64,000 nt of DNA from Parvibaculum sp039973015 (GCF_039973015.1 NZ_JBDWLT010000009.1:124001-188000); one strand, 5' to 3'; positions 8,700 to 17,802 are shown, numbered from the stretch's first letter. Made by a program: numbers and translations. Notes: generated by a model not told the origin, from the letters alone.

Positions 8700-9901
8700 C
8701 CGGCGAGGCCTCGCGTACGTGCGGCGCTGTCGATGAAGCCGCGCAGTGTCGCGAACATCTCCGGCTCGTCGAGCAGGAAGGCGTCATGACCCTTGTCGGT
8801 CTTGATCTCGACGAAGCTTACATTCGCCGCGACCGCATTCAGCGCGTGCACGATCTGCCGGTTGTCGGAGGTCGGAAACAGCCAGTCGCTTGTGAAAGAG
8901 ACGACGCAGAAGCGCGATGCCGTGCCCCGGAAGGCATTCGCAAGCACACCGCCGAAATCATCCGCAAGATCGAAATAGTCCATCGCGCGCGTGATGTAGA
9001 GATAGGAGTTCGCGTCGAAGCGGTCGACGAAGGTCGAACCCTGATGGCGCAGATAGCTTTCGATCTGGAAGTCGGCATCGAAGCCGTAGGTGATGGCGTC
9101 CCGGTCCTGCAGGTTGCGTCCGAATTTCCGGTGGAGCGCGGGCTCCGACAAATAGGTGATATGGGCGGCCATGCGCGCGACCGCGAGCCCCTTGGCGGGG
9201 TTCGTGCCGTGCGAGAGATAGGCGCCCTGCTTCCATTCGGGATCGGCCATGATTGCCTGGCGGCCGACCTCGTGGAAGGCGATGTTCTGCGCAGAATGGC
9301 GGGCAGCGGTCGCAATCGGGATCGCGGCAAAGACGCGCTCGGGATAAGCCGCCGCCCATTGCAGCACCTGCATGCCGCCCATGGAGCCGCCAATGACGCA
9401 GAAGAGATCGTGAATGCCGAGCCGGTCGAGCAGCATCGCCTGGGCGCGCACCATGTCGCCCACCGTGATGACGGGGAAGCTCAGGCCGTAAGGGCGGCCC
9501 GTCGCGGGGTCGATATCGCGCGGGCCCGTGGTCCCCATGCAACCGCCGATCACGTTCTGGCAGATGACGAAGAAGCGGTTCGTGTCGATCGGGCAGCCCG
9601 GGCCGACCATATGCGGCCACCAGCCGGGCTTGCCGCTCAGCGGATGGGTGCTCGCGGCATACTGGTCACCGGTCAGGGCGTGGCAGATCAGCACCACATT
9701 CGACTTGTCGGCATTAAGCGTACCGTAGGTCTCATAGGCGATGGTGAAGGGGCTGAGGTTCACGCCGGAATCGAGGGCAAGCGGCTCGTCGGGGCCGAAG
9801 GTCATGGATGCGCGGTGCACCTTGATCCCGCCTTCTTCGAACTCTGTGCTGCCGGGGCCTTCGGCGCCCGATGCGCCAGCGGCCTTCTCGATGGTGTTCA
9901 T
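8696..9901 (-). CDS. metX: Homoserine O-acetyltransferase
   Basis: A 401-residue alpha/beta-hydrolase that transfers acetyl (or succinyl) to homoserine in methionine synthesis. It shows the N-terminal oxyanion block ICHALTGDQYA, the nucleophile elbow GGSMGGMQVLQWA, the catalytic Asp in FTSDWLFP and the His in DKGHDAFLL. Full length. First gene of metXW. A GC-rich leader with palindromes lies upstream, but no known SAM riboswitch was recognised. Confidence 0.95.
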   Translation of the reverse strand: MNTIEKAAGASGAEGPGSTEFEEGGIKVHRASMTFGPDEPLALDSGVNLSPFTIAYETYGTLNADKSNVVLICHALTGDQYAASTHPLSGKPGWWPHMVGPGCPIDTNRFFVICQNVIGGCMGTTGPRDIDPATGRPYGLSFPVITVGDMVRAQAMLLDRLGIHDLFCVIGGSMGGMQVLQWAAAYPERVFAAIPIATAARHSAQNIAFHEVGRQAIMADPEWKQGAYLSHGTNPAKGLAVARMAAHITYLSEPALHRKFGRNLQDRDAITYGFDADFQIESYLRHQGSTFVDRFDANSYLYITRAMDYFDLADDFGGVLANAFRGTASRFCVVSFTSDWLFPTSDNRQIVHALNAVAANVSFVEIKTDKGHDAFLLDEPEMFATLRGFIDSAARTRGLAG

Positions 9902-9969
9902 AAGCGCTTTTGCGCCGCCTTTTTTGGTCTGGACAGGTTGGCGGCGGCCTTCCGGTCCCCCGCCAAACA

Positions 9970-10006
9970 GGGTGCATAGCTAGGGATGCACCCCCCAAAA
10001 TGTCAA
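9970..10006 (-). promoter_or_regulatory. metX upstream region: -35-like TTGACA and 8-bp palindrome
   Basis: Reading on the minus strand, TTGACA (complement of 10001-10006) is followed by the perfect inverted repeat GGGTGCAT-N8-ATGCACCC (9970-9993), which covers the place expected for the -10 box. This looks like a promoter under a dimeric repressor. A second, weaker stem (TTGGCGG/CCGCCAA) lies further into the leader. The regulator is unknown. Confidence 0.45.
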
Positions 10007-10110
10007 TGTTTTCTTTGATTTTAGCGGGTGTCCCTCGTATGAATACCGCTCTCGCGGGCCGGGTTGGGGGCTTGCTCGCGTGCCGCAATCCCCCTGCCGA
10101 GTGACGCCGA

Positions 10111-11007
10111 ATGACGACCGAGACCGCCACACCCGAGAAGGCCCTCGCCGATGTCCGCAAGGAGATCGATGCGATCGACGATGCCATGCAGGATCTCCTG
10201 CAGAAGCGGACCGAGCTCGTGGTCGAGGTCGCGGAAGCCAAAGCGCGAGCGGCCAGCGCGGCGGGAAAAGGGAGCTTTGTCGCTTTCCGGCCGGGCCGCG
10301 AGGCAGAGGTGATCCGCCGTCTTGCAGAGCGCCACAAGGGGGCGCTGCCGCTTCGGGTGCTGATCCGGCTCTGGCGCGAGATCATGGCGGCGATGACGCG
10401 GATTCAGGGGCCTTTCCGGGTGGATGTCTTTGGCCCCGAGGGCGACGCGCTCGGCTATTGGGATCTTGCCCGTAACTATTATGGCTCGACGACGCCGATG
10501 GAGCTTCACGGCCAGGCGCGCGATGTGCTCCGCCGTGTGGGGCATGACCGCTCGGCCATCGGCATTCTGCCGCAGCCGGGCGCGGCGGTGGATAGCGACT
10601 GGTGGGTTGGCCTTGCGACGGGCGGCACCAGCGAGATGCGGATCGTCGCGCGGCTTCCCTTCGCCGATGTTGCGGGGGAGAACGACGGCGCCCGGGCGCT
10701 TGTCCTCGCGCACAGCAATTTCGAAGGCACCGGTGACGACACCAGCCTCATCGCGCTTTCCGTTGCGGAAAGCCTGAGCGACACGCGTGTCATGGCGCTG
10801 GTGAAAGAGGCGGGGCTCGAAGGAAAACGTATTGCGAGCGCGCGTACCGATAACGGGGCGGCCAAGCACATCTATCTCATTTCCGTTCCCTATCATCTGG
10901 CCGCCGATGATGAGCGGCTTTCGGCTCTTGCCGGCGATGCCGTTATCGAGGCGCGCCTTCTCGGCGGTTATGCCAACCCGCTTCAGCGCGACAGCGATGG
11001 CGAGTGA
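10111..11007 (+). CDS. Chorismate mutase with C-terminal extension
   Basis: A 298-residue protein. Residues about 8-95 form an AroQ-type chorismate mutase helix bundle (VRKEIDAIDDAMQDLLQKRTELV, then FRPGREAEVIRRL and LWREIMAA). The remaining 200 residues (GPFRVDVFGPEGDALGYWDLARNYYG onward) resemble the ligand-binding/regulatory layout of prephenate dehydratase fusions but lack a recognisable catalytic TRF motif. It makes prephenate from chorismate. hisC and tyrC follow directly, giving an aromatic amino-acid operon. The C-terminal role is uncertain. Confidence 0.85.
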   Translation: MTTETATPEKALADVRKEIDAIDDAMQDLLQKRTELVVEVAEAKARAASAAGKGSFVAFRPGREAEVIRRLAERHKGALPLRVLIRLWREIMAAMTRIQGPFRVDVFGPEGDALGYWDLARNYYGSTTPMELHGQARDVLRRVGHDRSAIGILPQPGAAVDSDWWVGLATGGTSEMRIVARLPFADVAGENDGARALVLAHSNFEGTGDDTSLIALSVAESLSDTRVMALVKEAGLEGKRIASARTDNGAAKHIYLISVPYHLAADDERLSALAGDAVIEARLLGGYANPLQRDSDGE

Positions 11008-11011
11008 GAAC

Positions 11012-12118
11012 ATGGTGAAGCGTCCCGAGCCGCAGCGCGGCGTTCTCGAAATCGAGCCTTATGTCGGCGGCCGCGCCAGCGCCGAGCGGGGCACCCGCAT
11101 TTTCAAGCTCTCGGCCAATGAAACACCGTTGGGGCCTTCTCCGCGCGCAAAAGAAGCCTTTGCGGCGGCGGCCGACAAACTTCACCTCTACCCCGATGGC
11201 GGTGCGCTTGGCCTGCGTGAGGCAATTGCCGCGCGTTACGGTCTCAATGCGGACCGGATCGTCTGCGGCGCGGGGTCCGACGAGCTCCTGCATCTTCTGG
11301 CCCAGGCCTATCTCGGCGAGGGCGACGAGGCGATTACGACCGAGCATGGTTTTCTCGTCTATCCGATCGTGACCAAGGCGGCTGGCGCCACCTGCGTTAC
11401 CGTGAAGGAGACGGCGCTTCACGCCGATGTCGACGCGATCCTCGATGCCGTCACGCCGAAGACGAAGATCGTCTTTCTTGCCAATCCGAACAATCCGACG
11501 GGGAGTTATCTTCCGGCGGACGAAGTGCGGCGTTTGCAGCAGGGTCTGCGTCCCGGCATCCTGCTGATCCTCGATGCGGCCTATAGCGAATATGTGAGCC
11601 GCAACGACTATGAAGCGGGGATCGAGCTTGTTGCGACATCGGAAAATGTCGTGATGACGCGCACCTTCTCGAAGATTTACGGGCTTGCCGCGCTTCGCCT
11701 TGGCTGGATGTATGCGCCTGCGCACATCGTCGATGTGGTGAACCGCATTCGCGGGCCCTTCAACGTATCCATTCCCGCCATCGAGGCCGGTATCGCGGCG
11801 ATGGCCGACACGGATCATGTCGATGCCGCGCGCCAGCACAACGACAAATGGCTCCGCTGGCTCAGCGAGGAAATCTCGAAGCTCGGCTACGAGACCGTGC
11901 CGAGCGTCGGTAATTTCTTTCTGATCCGTTTCCCGAAGGAACAGGGCAGGACGGCGAAAGATGCCGATGCCTTCCTGATGAAGCGCGGGCTCATTCTTCG
12001 CCAGATGACGAGCTATGGGCTGCCGGATTGCCTGCGTCTCTCCGTCGGTTCGGAAGAGGCGAACCGCCTCGTCGTGAAGGCGCTTGCCGAATTCGCAGGC
12101 GTGAAGGCGGCTGTGTGA
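11012..12118 (+). CDS. hisC: Histidinol-phosphate / aromatic aminotransferase
   Basis: About 368 residues, PLP-dependent class I/II aminotransferase. It has KLSANETPLGPSP at the N-terminus, NPNNPTGSYL, DAAYSEY and the PLP lysine in TRTFSKIYGLAALRLGW, then a late arginine in CLRLSVGSEEAN. Two starts are possible, ATG 10997 (overlapping the previous stop) and ATG 11012; neither has a strong ribosome site. In the hisC-tyrC arrangement known from Zymomonas the enzyme serves both histidine and Tyr/Phe synthesis, and the operon context suggests the same here. Confidence 0.92.
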   Translation: MVKRPEPQRGVLEIEPYVGGRASAERGTRIFKLSANETPLGPSPRAKEAFAAAADKLHLYPDGGALGLREAIAARYGLNADRIVCGAGSDELLHLLAQAYLGEGDEAITTEHGFLVYPIVTKAAGATCVTVKETALHADVDAILDAVTPKTKIVFLANPNNPTGSYLPADEVRRLQQGLRPGILLILDAAYSEYVSRNDYEAGIELVATSENVVMTRTFSKIYGLAALRLGWMYAPAHIVDVVNRIRGPFNVSIPAIEAGIAAMADTDHVDAARQHNDKWLRWLSEEISKLGYETVPSVGNFFLIRFPKEQGRTAKDADAFLMKRGLILRQMTSYGLPDCLRLSVGSEEANRLVVKALAEFAGVKAAV

Positions 12119-13074
12119 TGGGCGCGGAAAGGCATTTCGACCGTGTGGCGATGATCGGCCTCGGGCTGATCGGTTCCTCGCTGGGTCATGCGATGAAGCG
12201 TGGCGGCCTCGCCGGCCATGTCGCCGGTTATGCCCGCTCGGAGACGACACGCGCGCGCGCCCTCGAGCTCGGCTTCATCGACAGCGTGCATGAGAGCGCA
12301 GCAGCAGCGGTGGAAGATGCGGATCTGATTGTGGTCTGCACCCCGGTTGGCGCGCTCGGACAGGTGGCGGCGGAGATCGAGCCTCATCTTAAAAAAGGCG
12401 CGATCCTCACCGATGTCGGTTCCGTAAAGCTCGCGGTCATCCGCGACATGAGCCCTTATGTGCCTGACGGCGTTCACTTCATTCCCGGTCATCCGATTGC
12501 GGGAACGGAAGAATCCGGCCCCGATGCGGGCTTCGCCGAGCTTTTCGACGGGCGCTGGTGCATCCTTACGCCGGTGCCGGGCACGGATCAGGATGCGGTC
12601 GAAAAACTCAGCGCCTTCTGGAGCGGATGCGGTTCCAGGGTCGATGTGATGGAGCCGAAGCATCACGACATGGTGCTCGCCATCGTCAGCCATCTGCCGC
12701 ATATCATCGCCTACAACATCGTCGGCACGGCGAGCGATCTCGAAACGGTGACGCAGTCGGAAGTGATCAAATATTCCGCGTCCGGCTTTCGCGATTTCAC
12801 GCGCCTTGCGGCCTCCGACCCAACGATGTGGCGCGATGTCTGCCTCAACAACAAGGAGCCGATCCTTGAAATGCTGGCGCGCTTCTCAGAGGATCTGACG
12901 GCGCTGCAACGCGCTATCCGCTGGGGCGATGGCGATCAGCTGTTCGAGCTTTTCACGCGCACCCGCGCCATTCGCCGTTCGATCGTCGATGCGGGGCAGG
13001 ATACGCCCGCACCCAATTTCGGGCGGACGCCGAAACACGCCGCGAAGGATGCGGACGGCGCGGGCGATCAGTAA
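12118..13074 (+). CDS. tyrC: Prephenate/arogenate (cyclohexadienyl) dehydrogenase
   Basis: A 318-residue TyrA-family enzyme. The start ATG overlaps the hisC stop by one base (TGATG). It has the NAD(P) Rossmann motif MIGLGLIGSSLGHAM, VVCTPVGALGQV, GSVK, the active-site HPIAGTEESGP and the helical C-terminal domain beginning around residue 180 (HHDMVLAIVSHLPHIIAY). It oxidatively decarboxylates prephenate and/or arogenate on the route to tyrosine. Its end overlaps the convergent DUF2125 gene by 7 bp. Confidence 0.93.
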   Translation: MGAERHFDRVAMIGLGLIGSSLGHAMKRGGLAGHVAGYARSETTRARALELGFIDSVHESAAAAVEDADLIVVCTPVGALGQVAAEIEPHLKKGAILTDVGSVKLAVIRDMSPYVPDGVHFIPGHPIAGTEESGPDAGFAELFDGRWCILTPVPGTDQDAVEKLSAFWSGCGSRVDVMEPKHHDMVLAIVSHLPHIIAYNIVGTASDLETVTQSEVIKYSASGFRDFTRLAASDPTMWRDVCLNNKEPILEMLARFSEDLTALQRAIRWGDGDQLFELFTRTRAIRRSIVDAGQDTPAPNFGRTPKHAAKDADGAGDQ

Positions 13075-14162
13075 AGCGGTTCGAGCTTCGCGATGACGAG
13101 AGGCCCGAGATAGAGCTTCCCCTCGCGCATGATGACGGGCATCCGGATTTCGTTCGATTTGCTGCCCTGAAATTGCGAGACGAGGACGAGCCCCGCCATC
13201 GCGATGCGCGCCTCGCGTTCCTGCACGATCCCGTCTTCCACCATCGCGTCGAGCAGCCCTTCGAAATCGGTGATGCGCGCGTCGAGCTGTCCTTCCGGGC
13301 GGTGCTTTGCGTCGAGCCCAAGTTCGCCGCTCGCATAGAGATCGAGCGGGCCCCACTTCACGGCAAGGTCGGAAATGGCGAGTGTGCCGCCTGCTGCCTG
13401 CCAGTCGCGCATCAGTTCCACGAGGCTGACATAATTTCCAGGCGGCAGGCCGCGCAGTCTGGTCTGCGCGAGGAAAAATTCCATTCGCGGGCCTAGTGCG
13501 GGAATTTTCGTCGTGCTGTCGACATCCACATCTTCCGCCTGAAGCGCGATGTCGTAGCTGCCCGGCTCCTTGATGCCTTCAGGGCTTTCGGCGGGGCGCG
13601 CGTGAAGCTGGAGACGTTTTGCCGTGAGTTCTTCGGTTGTGTCGTTCGCGCCGAGATGGTGCTCCCCCTTCAGCGCTTCCATGTCGATGGCGAGGCGGCC
13701 GAAGGGCTTGTCTTCCAGCAAGACATAGCTTGCTTGCGCGGACCCTGCCGTGAAGCGCGCCTCGTTCGTCGCGCGCGCGGCTGTCCGCAGATCGCGATAG
13801 CTGAGGCGCTGCTCGCCTTCCAGGGTGAGGACCATGTGGCGAAGATTATGGGGCTGCAATGCGAGATAGGCGCCTTCGCCCTGCCATTCCCATTTCTCGG
13901 GTGTGGCGGGTGCCGCCGCCTTGGGCGCTGTGAATTGCGCTTCGATGCGAAAGGGGTAACCGCCGACCGCGAAGCCGTCCCATGAGGTGACGACTTCCTT
14001 TTCGCTTCGCGCGGCGTAGATTTCCACGGCCTTGCGTACTTCGCCGGCAATGGTGAACCAATAGACGCTGTAGGCGGCGGCAAATATCGCAAAGGCAAGC
14101 GAGGGCCCGATAATGCCCCAGCGTATGCCCGTGCGTTTTCCTTCCGTCGCTGCTTCGCTCAT
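13068..14162 (-). CDS. DUF2125 domain-containing membrane-anchored protein
   Basis: A 364-residue protein. I choose the ATG at 14162 (MSEAATEGKRTGIRWGI), which puts one transmembrane helix at about residues 16-38 (GIIGPSLAFAIFAAAYSVYWFTIA). The large periplasmic part starts with WDGFAVGGYPFRIEAQF, a hallmark of DUF2125. The rest is beta-rich with DLAVKWGPLDLYASG and QLDARITDFEGLLDAM repeats, reminiscent of AsmA-type lipid-associated folds (inference). The function is unknown; the family is largely alphaproteobacterial. Confidence 0.85.
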   Translation of the reverse strand: MSEAATEGKRTGIRWGIIGPSLAFAIFAAAYSVYWFTIAGEVRKAVEIYAARSEKEVVTSWDGFAVGGYPFRIEAQFTAPKAAAPATPEKWEWQGEGAYLALQPHNLRHMVLTLEGEQRLSYRDLRTAARATNEARFTAGSAQASYVLLEDKPFGRLAIDMEALKGEHHLGANDTTEELTAKRLQLHARPAESPEGIKEPGSYDIALQAEDVDVDSTTKIPALGPRMEFFLAQTRLRGLPPGNYVSLVELMRDWQAAGGTLAISDLAVKWGPLDLYASGELGLDAKHRPEGQLDARITDFEGLLDAMVEDGIVQEREARIAMAGLVLVSQFQGSKSNEIRMPVIMREGKLYLGPLVIAKLEPLY

Positions 14163-14238
14163 CGTTCCGATACCTGTGTCCCGCTTTGCTCCGCTTGCGC
14201 GTATGCCTATAGTTGCCCGCGCAAGCGGAGTTGTCAGC

Positions 14239-14772
14239 ATGCAGGATTTATGGGTTTTTGGATACGGCTCGCTGATGTGGCGGCCGGGATTCGAATATGA
14301 GGAGCGGCGCGCCGCGTTGCTGCGCGGCTATCATCGTGCCTTCTGCGTCTACAGTCATGTTCATCGCGGTACGCCCGAAAAGCCGGGTCTGGTTTTCGGG
14401 CTCGATGCGGGCGGTTCGTGCCGGGGTGTCGCTTTTCGCGTAGAGGGGGCCCGCGCGGCAGATGTGAAGCGTTATCTGCAGGCGCGCGAGCAGGTCACGC
14501 TCGTCTACCGGGATGTCGTGAAGCCGGTCGAGCTTGTCGATGATGGTCTTCGCGTCGAGGCGCTTTGTTTCGTCGTCGACCGTGCGCATGAACAATATGC
14601 GGGGCGTATCGACTTCGACACCCAGGTCCGGCTTATTGCAGAAGGCGAGGGGCAGTCGGGAAAGAATCCCGACTATCTCGAAAGTACCGTTCGCCATCTC
14701 GATGAGGCGGGATTATCCGACAAGGGGCTCACGCATCTCTGGCGCGCCGTAGAGCAGCGTCTGCCTCGATAG
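14239..14772 (+). CDS. ChaC-like gamma-glutamylcyclotransferase
   Basis: A 177-residue protein with the cyclotransferase fold signature WVFGYGSLMWRPGFEY, RRAALLRGYHRAFCVYS, GTPEKPGLVFGLDAGG and an acidic catalytic residue in the LQAREQ segment. ChaC enzymes release 5-oxoproline from glutathione. The ATG at 14239 has GGAG eight bases upstream; longer in-frame extensions lack the fold. Its 3' end overlaps the convergent YcaQ gene by 44 bp. Confidence 0.88.
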   Translation: MQDLWVFGYGSLMWRPGFEYEERRAALLRGYHRAFCVYSHVHRGTPEKPGLVFGLDAGGSCRGVAFRVEGARAADVKRYLQAREQVTLVYRDVVKPVELVDDGLRVEALCFVVDRAHEQYAGRIDFDTQVRLIAEGEGQSGKNPDYLESTVRHLDEAGLSDKGLTHLWRAVEQRLPR

Positions 14773-15937
14773 TCGCCGTTCCCGTGAAGCGGGCAAGCGT
14801 CGCGAATGCGGATCTTATTTGCTTCTCGCGCGAACCGGTCAGTTTCACGCCCGGTTCCAGCCAGAGCCCTTTCATCTCGATCCGGTCTTCGGCGCGGTGC
14901 GCTTTCATGTCGGCGCGTCCGATGAAGCGGTCGCCCTCCATCATTGGCAAGACGTAATAGCCATATTGCCGCTTCTTCTCCGGCACGAAGACCTCGATGC
15001 GATAATCGAAGCCGAAAAGGCGAAGCGCCCGCTTGCGGTCGCGGATGGCAGGGTCGAAGGGTGAGAGAAAGCGAATGCCACGCGGGGCTTCGGCGGCCTG
15101 CGCCAATCGCGCCTCTATGTTGGCGGGCGCGAAGGCACGCTGCCTGCCGCCATCCGTGCCCTCGATGCTCACCTCGACGATCTCTCCGCGCTTCAATGCC
15201 TTTGCCGTCCATGCCTTTGCGTTGGCGATGGAAACGAGTTGCCAGAACCCGGCAATCTCCTGCGGCGTGGCGATCCCGAGCCGGTCCAGCGCCGCGCGGC
15301 AGGCCCAGTCCGTCGAGGCTGTTTCGCTGGGGCGCGCTTTGCGCAACTCGTCCGGGATCACGCGCTCGGCAAGATCGTAGACCTTCTCGAAGCCTTCGCG
15401 CCGCGCGATGGCGACTTCGCCCGTCCGCCAGAGCGTTTCGAGCGCCGTCTTGGAGGGGCCCCAGCCCCACCAGCCTCCCGCTCCCTTGTCCTCGAAGTCG
15501 CGCGCCATCAGCGGGCCTTCGCGGCGCAGGCGGCGGCGCACCTTGCGCAGCAGTTTTTCGCCGTCCTCGCCAATGCGGTCCTGCCAGCGCGGGCTCGCCG
15601 CGATCCTTGCCTTGGCCGCGCGAAAGCGGTGCCGCCAGTGCGGATAGAACTCGATGGGGATCAGCGAGGCATCATGTGTCCAGTGCTCGAAGAGCGCGGC
15701 ATGATCATGATGAAGCGCGCTCAATTGCTCGTGGCGGTAGCCGGGTGCGCGGGAGAAAAGGATCATGTGATGCGCGCGCTCGACGGTGTTGATCGAATCG
15801 AGCTGCACGAAGCCGAGCCGCCGGATAAGGGAGAGCGTCTCGTCGTCTCCGTGGTGCTCCGCAGGGGCGAGGTTCAGCGCATGATGGTCGAGGAAAAGCC
15901 GCCGCGCCTCGCGATTCGGAATTTCGAGCAGCGTCAT
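14729..15937 (-). CDS. YcaQ-type winged-helix DNA glycosylase
   Basis: A 402-residue protein of the HTH_42 family. It has the catalytic loop FVQLDSINTVERAHHMILFSR (the QLD motif of YcaQ/AlkX), the FEHWTHDASLIP block, and winged-helix segments, including GEVAIARREGFEKVYDLAERVIP and FDYRIEVFVPEKKRQYGYYVLP. The E. coli homologue unhooks interstrand crosslinks by excising alkylated bases. Four bp downstream of the VOC gene, so probably the last gene of the lipid kinase operon. Confidence 0.88.
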   Translation of the reverse strand: MTLLEIPNREARRLFLDHHALNLAPAEHHGDDETLSLIRRLGFVQLDSINTVERAHHMILFSRAPGYRHEQLSALHHDHAALFEHWTHDASLIPIEFYPHWRHRFRAAKARIAASPRWQDRIGEDGEKLLRKVRRRLRREGPLMARDFEDKGAGGWWGWGPSKTALETLWRTGEVAIARREGFEKVYDLAERVIPDELRKARPSETASTDWACRAALDRLGIATPQEIAGFWQLVSIANAKAWTAKALKRGEIVEVSIEGTDGGRQRAFAPANIEARLAQAAEAPRGIRFLSPFDPAIRDRKRALRLFGFDYRIEVFVPEKKRQYGYYVLPMMEGDRFIGRADMKAHRAEDRIEMKGLWLEPGVKLTGSREKQIRSAFATLARFTGTATIEADAALRRARDA

Positions 15938-15941
15938 CGCA

Positions 15942-16358
15942 TCAGTTTCGCGGTTCGTGGACGAATTCGAGCTTCAGCCCGTCCGGGTCTGCAAACATCA
16001 CCGCGTAATAGCCTTCGCCATATTCGGGGTAGTCGGCGGGCGCATCGAGAACCACGGCGTCGATCTCGATCAGCAGCTTGTGCAGCCGGTCGACATCCTC
16101 GCGGCTGTCCGCGATCCATGCCATGTGATGAAGTCCCGGTGTGTAGCGGTCATGGCCGCGGCCTGCGTTCGGGCCGCGCGCCTTGAAGATGCCGATGGTC
16201 GGCAGTCTGTCTTTCGAGGAGGCGTGTTCCCAGTCGATGCCGTTCGCGTCTTCCGACCAGCGGCGATAGCCCATGAAGCCAAGCACGGCGTCGTAGAAAG
16301 GTGCGGAGGCCCAGGGGTCCGTCACGGTCAGGTCGATGTGATGAAGGAAGCCCCGCAT
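15942..16358 (-). CDS. VOC family (glyoxalase/dioxygenase fold) protein
   Basis: A 138-residue single VOC domain pair: HHIDLTVTDPWASAPFYDAVLGFMGY at the N-terminus and LHHMAWIADSREDVDRLH, then YAVMFADPDGLKLEFVHEP. Candidate metal ligands are the first-strand histidine, the LHHM histidine and the C-terminal glutamate. It does not look like ethylmalonyl-CoA epimerase, which has a different N-terminal pattern. The substrate is unknown. Between the helical protein gene and ycaQ on the same strand. Confidence 0.82.
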   Translation of the reverse strand: MRGFLHHIDLTVTDPWASAPFYDAVLGFMGYRRWSEDANGIDWEHASSKDRLPTIGIFKARGPNAGRGHDRYTPGLHHMAWIADSREDVDRLHKLLIEIDAVVLDAPADYPEYGEGYYAVMFADPDGLKLEFVHEPRN

Positions 16359-16379
16359 ATTCGCCCTCGTCTTCTTGCG

Positions 16380-16844
16380 TCAGTTGTTGCCAGCATCGAG
16401 GAAAGCCTCTTTTTCCTTTCCGAGCCAGAGAAATCCATCCATCACAATCTGCGCGATATTTTCCGCTGTCTGTCCATGCGCGGGCGAAACACCCGTCTGG
16501 CCAAGCTCGCCGAGCGCGTCCCACACCTTGCGTTCCGTCCGGGCAAAACTTTTCAGCAATGTGCCCGCCTCGTCCCCCGATATCGCGGTCTGGGCGCGAA
16601 GCGCAATCTGTTTCAGCCATTCCATGTCCGCATCCGGCGAGCCCGGCAAGAGCTCGTCGCGCTTCAGCAGTTCGGTGATGCGCCGGGCGGCGTCCGCATA
16701 GGCGGTGGCGCGGCCTTTCGCGAAAGCCTTCCATTCATCGCTCGTTACGTCGATGGCGGCTTCGTAGTAGCGGCTGGCCGACTGGCAGGCGACACCGAGG
16801 GCGCGGAAGGCGCCTTCTTCCGGGGAGAGCATCAACTGGTTCAT
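16380..16844 (-). CDS. Hypothetical helical protein
   Basis: A 154-residue protein predicted from composition to be nearly all helical and without a signal peptide (MNQLMLSPEEGAFRALGVACQ at the N-terminus). Regular amphipathic stretches suggest a four-helix bundle, perhaps of the DUF2383/ferritin-like type, but I see no clear metal motif. Start and lipid-kinase stop overlap by 4 bases (ATGA), so it is coupled to that gene. No function is proposed. Confidence 0.72.
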   Translation of the reverse strand: MNQLMLSPEEGAFRALGVACQSASRYYEAAIDVTSDEWKAFAKGRATAYADAARRITELLKRDELLPGSPDADMEWLKQIALRAQTAISGDEAGTLLKSFARTERKVWDALGELGQTGVSPAHGQTAENIAQIVMDGFLWLGKEKEAFLDAGNN

Positions 16845-17719
16845 GTTGTCTCCTTTCGCGGGACGATCACTTTCAAGGCGCGGCGCGCGACGCGGAAGCG
16901 CACCGGCGTTTGCGTCAGTTCCTCACCATCGGCGAAGACATGCCGCCTCGGCGCGGTCGCAATCGAGATTTCCGCGCCTTCGTCGCACAGCACTTCGGGG
17001 GCGAGGTCTGTGCGGCCGAAACGCAGGAACGGCAGCAGCGCCGCCATGCCGAAAATCGAACGCGGGACGGCGGCGTAGAGATGCAGCAACCCGTCCGTCA
17101 ACGTCGCATCGGCATGCACCGTCATGCCGCCGCCATAGAAGCGGCCATTGCCGACAAGAAGCTGGATGCAGCGCATATCCTTGCGCGCCTTGCCGCCCTC
17201 GAAGCGCGCGACGAAGGAGCGTGAGGTCCGGCCTGCCTCGAAGGCGCTCACCGCGTAACTCAGTACGCCGAGCCTGCCCTTGCGTTCCTCGGTCTGCAGG
17301 CGGCTGATCGTATTGGTCATGCCGATGCTCGCCGCATTGAGGAAGGGCTTCCCGTTCGCATAGCCGACATCGACGGCGGCGATCTCGCCTCCCGTTATCA
17401 GTCCGGCCAGTTCTTCCGGCTTTTCGGGCATCTCAAGAGAACGGGCGAAGTCATTGGCGGTTCCGGCGGGCAGCACAAGAAGCGGAAGCTGGCGGTCGAT
17501 CAGCGTCGAAATCAGCGGGTTCAGCGTGCCGTCCCCGCCCGCGATGGCCACGGCGTCCGCCTCCGTTTCCTCGATAAGCCGGACGCATTCCTCCGGGCTT
17601 TCGGGCTTTTCGTGGCGAACCTCGATTTCCGCCTGCCTGAGCTTTTCGAGAAAGGGCTCCGCCTCCCAATGCTTGCCGCCGCCGCTATGCGGGTTCTCGA
17701 TCAGCAGCAGGTCGCGCAT
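16841..17719 (-). CDS. Diacylglycerol kinase-family lipid kinase (YegS/DgkB type)
   Basis: A 292-residue protein with ENPHSGGGK at the N-terminus, the nucleotide-binding IAGGDGTLN, and LPAGTANDFARSL, all diagnostic of the DAG kinase catalytic domain. The C-terminal half (VDVGYANGKPFLNAASIGM, GGGMTVHADATLTDGLLHLY) is the beta-sandwich of the YegS family. It phosphorylates a lipid substrate at the membrane; which one is not evident. First gene of a minus-strand operon with the helical, VOC and YcaQ genes. Confidence 0.9.
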   Translation of the reverse strand: MRDLLLIENPHSGGGKHWEAEPFLEKLRQAEIEVRHEKPESPEECVRLIEETEADAVAIAGGDGTLNPLISTLIDRQLPLLVLPAGTANDFARSLEMPEKPEELAGLITGGEIAAVDVGYANGKPFLNAASIGMTNTISRLQTEERKGRLGVLSYAVSAFEAGRTSRSFVARFEGGKARKDMRCIQLLVGNGRFYGGGMTVHADATLTDGLLHLYAAVPRSIFGMAALLPFLRFGRTDLAPEVLCDEGAEISIATAPRRHVFADGEELTQTPVRFRVARRALKVIVPRKETT

Positions 17720-17802
17720 GGAAACTCCCGGACATTGGATGAGGTGACGTTCACAGCCTCAGTGATCTAGTTCGGGAAAGCGGGACGGAAAGGCCGGATT
17801 CC

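Noticed and set aside
15942..16358. VOC protein as ethylmalonyl-CoA/methylmalonyl-CoA epimerase
   Set aside because: The N-terminal block and spacing do not match epimerases, and the gene belongs to a lipid kinase/YcaQ operon rather than the pathway genes.
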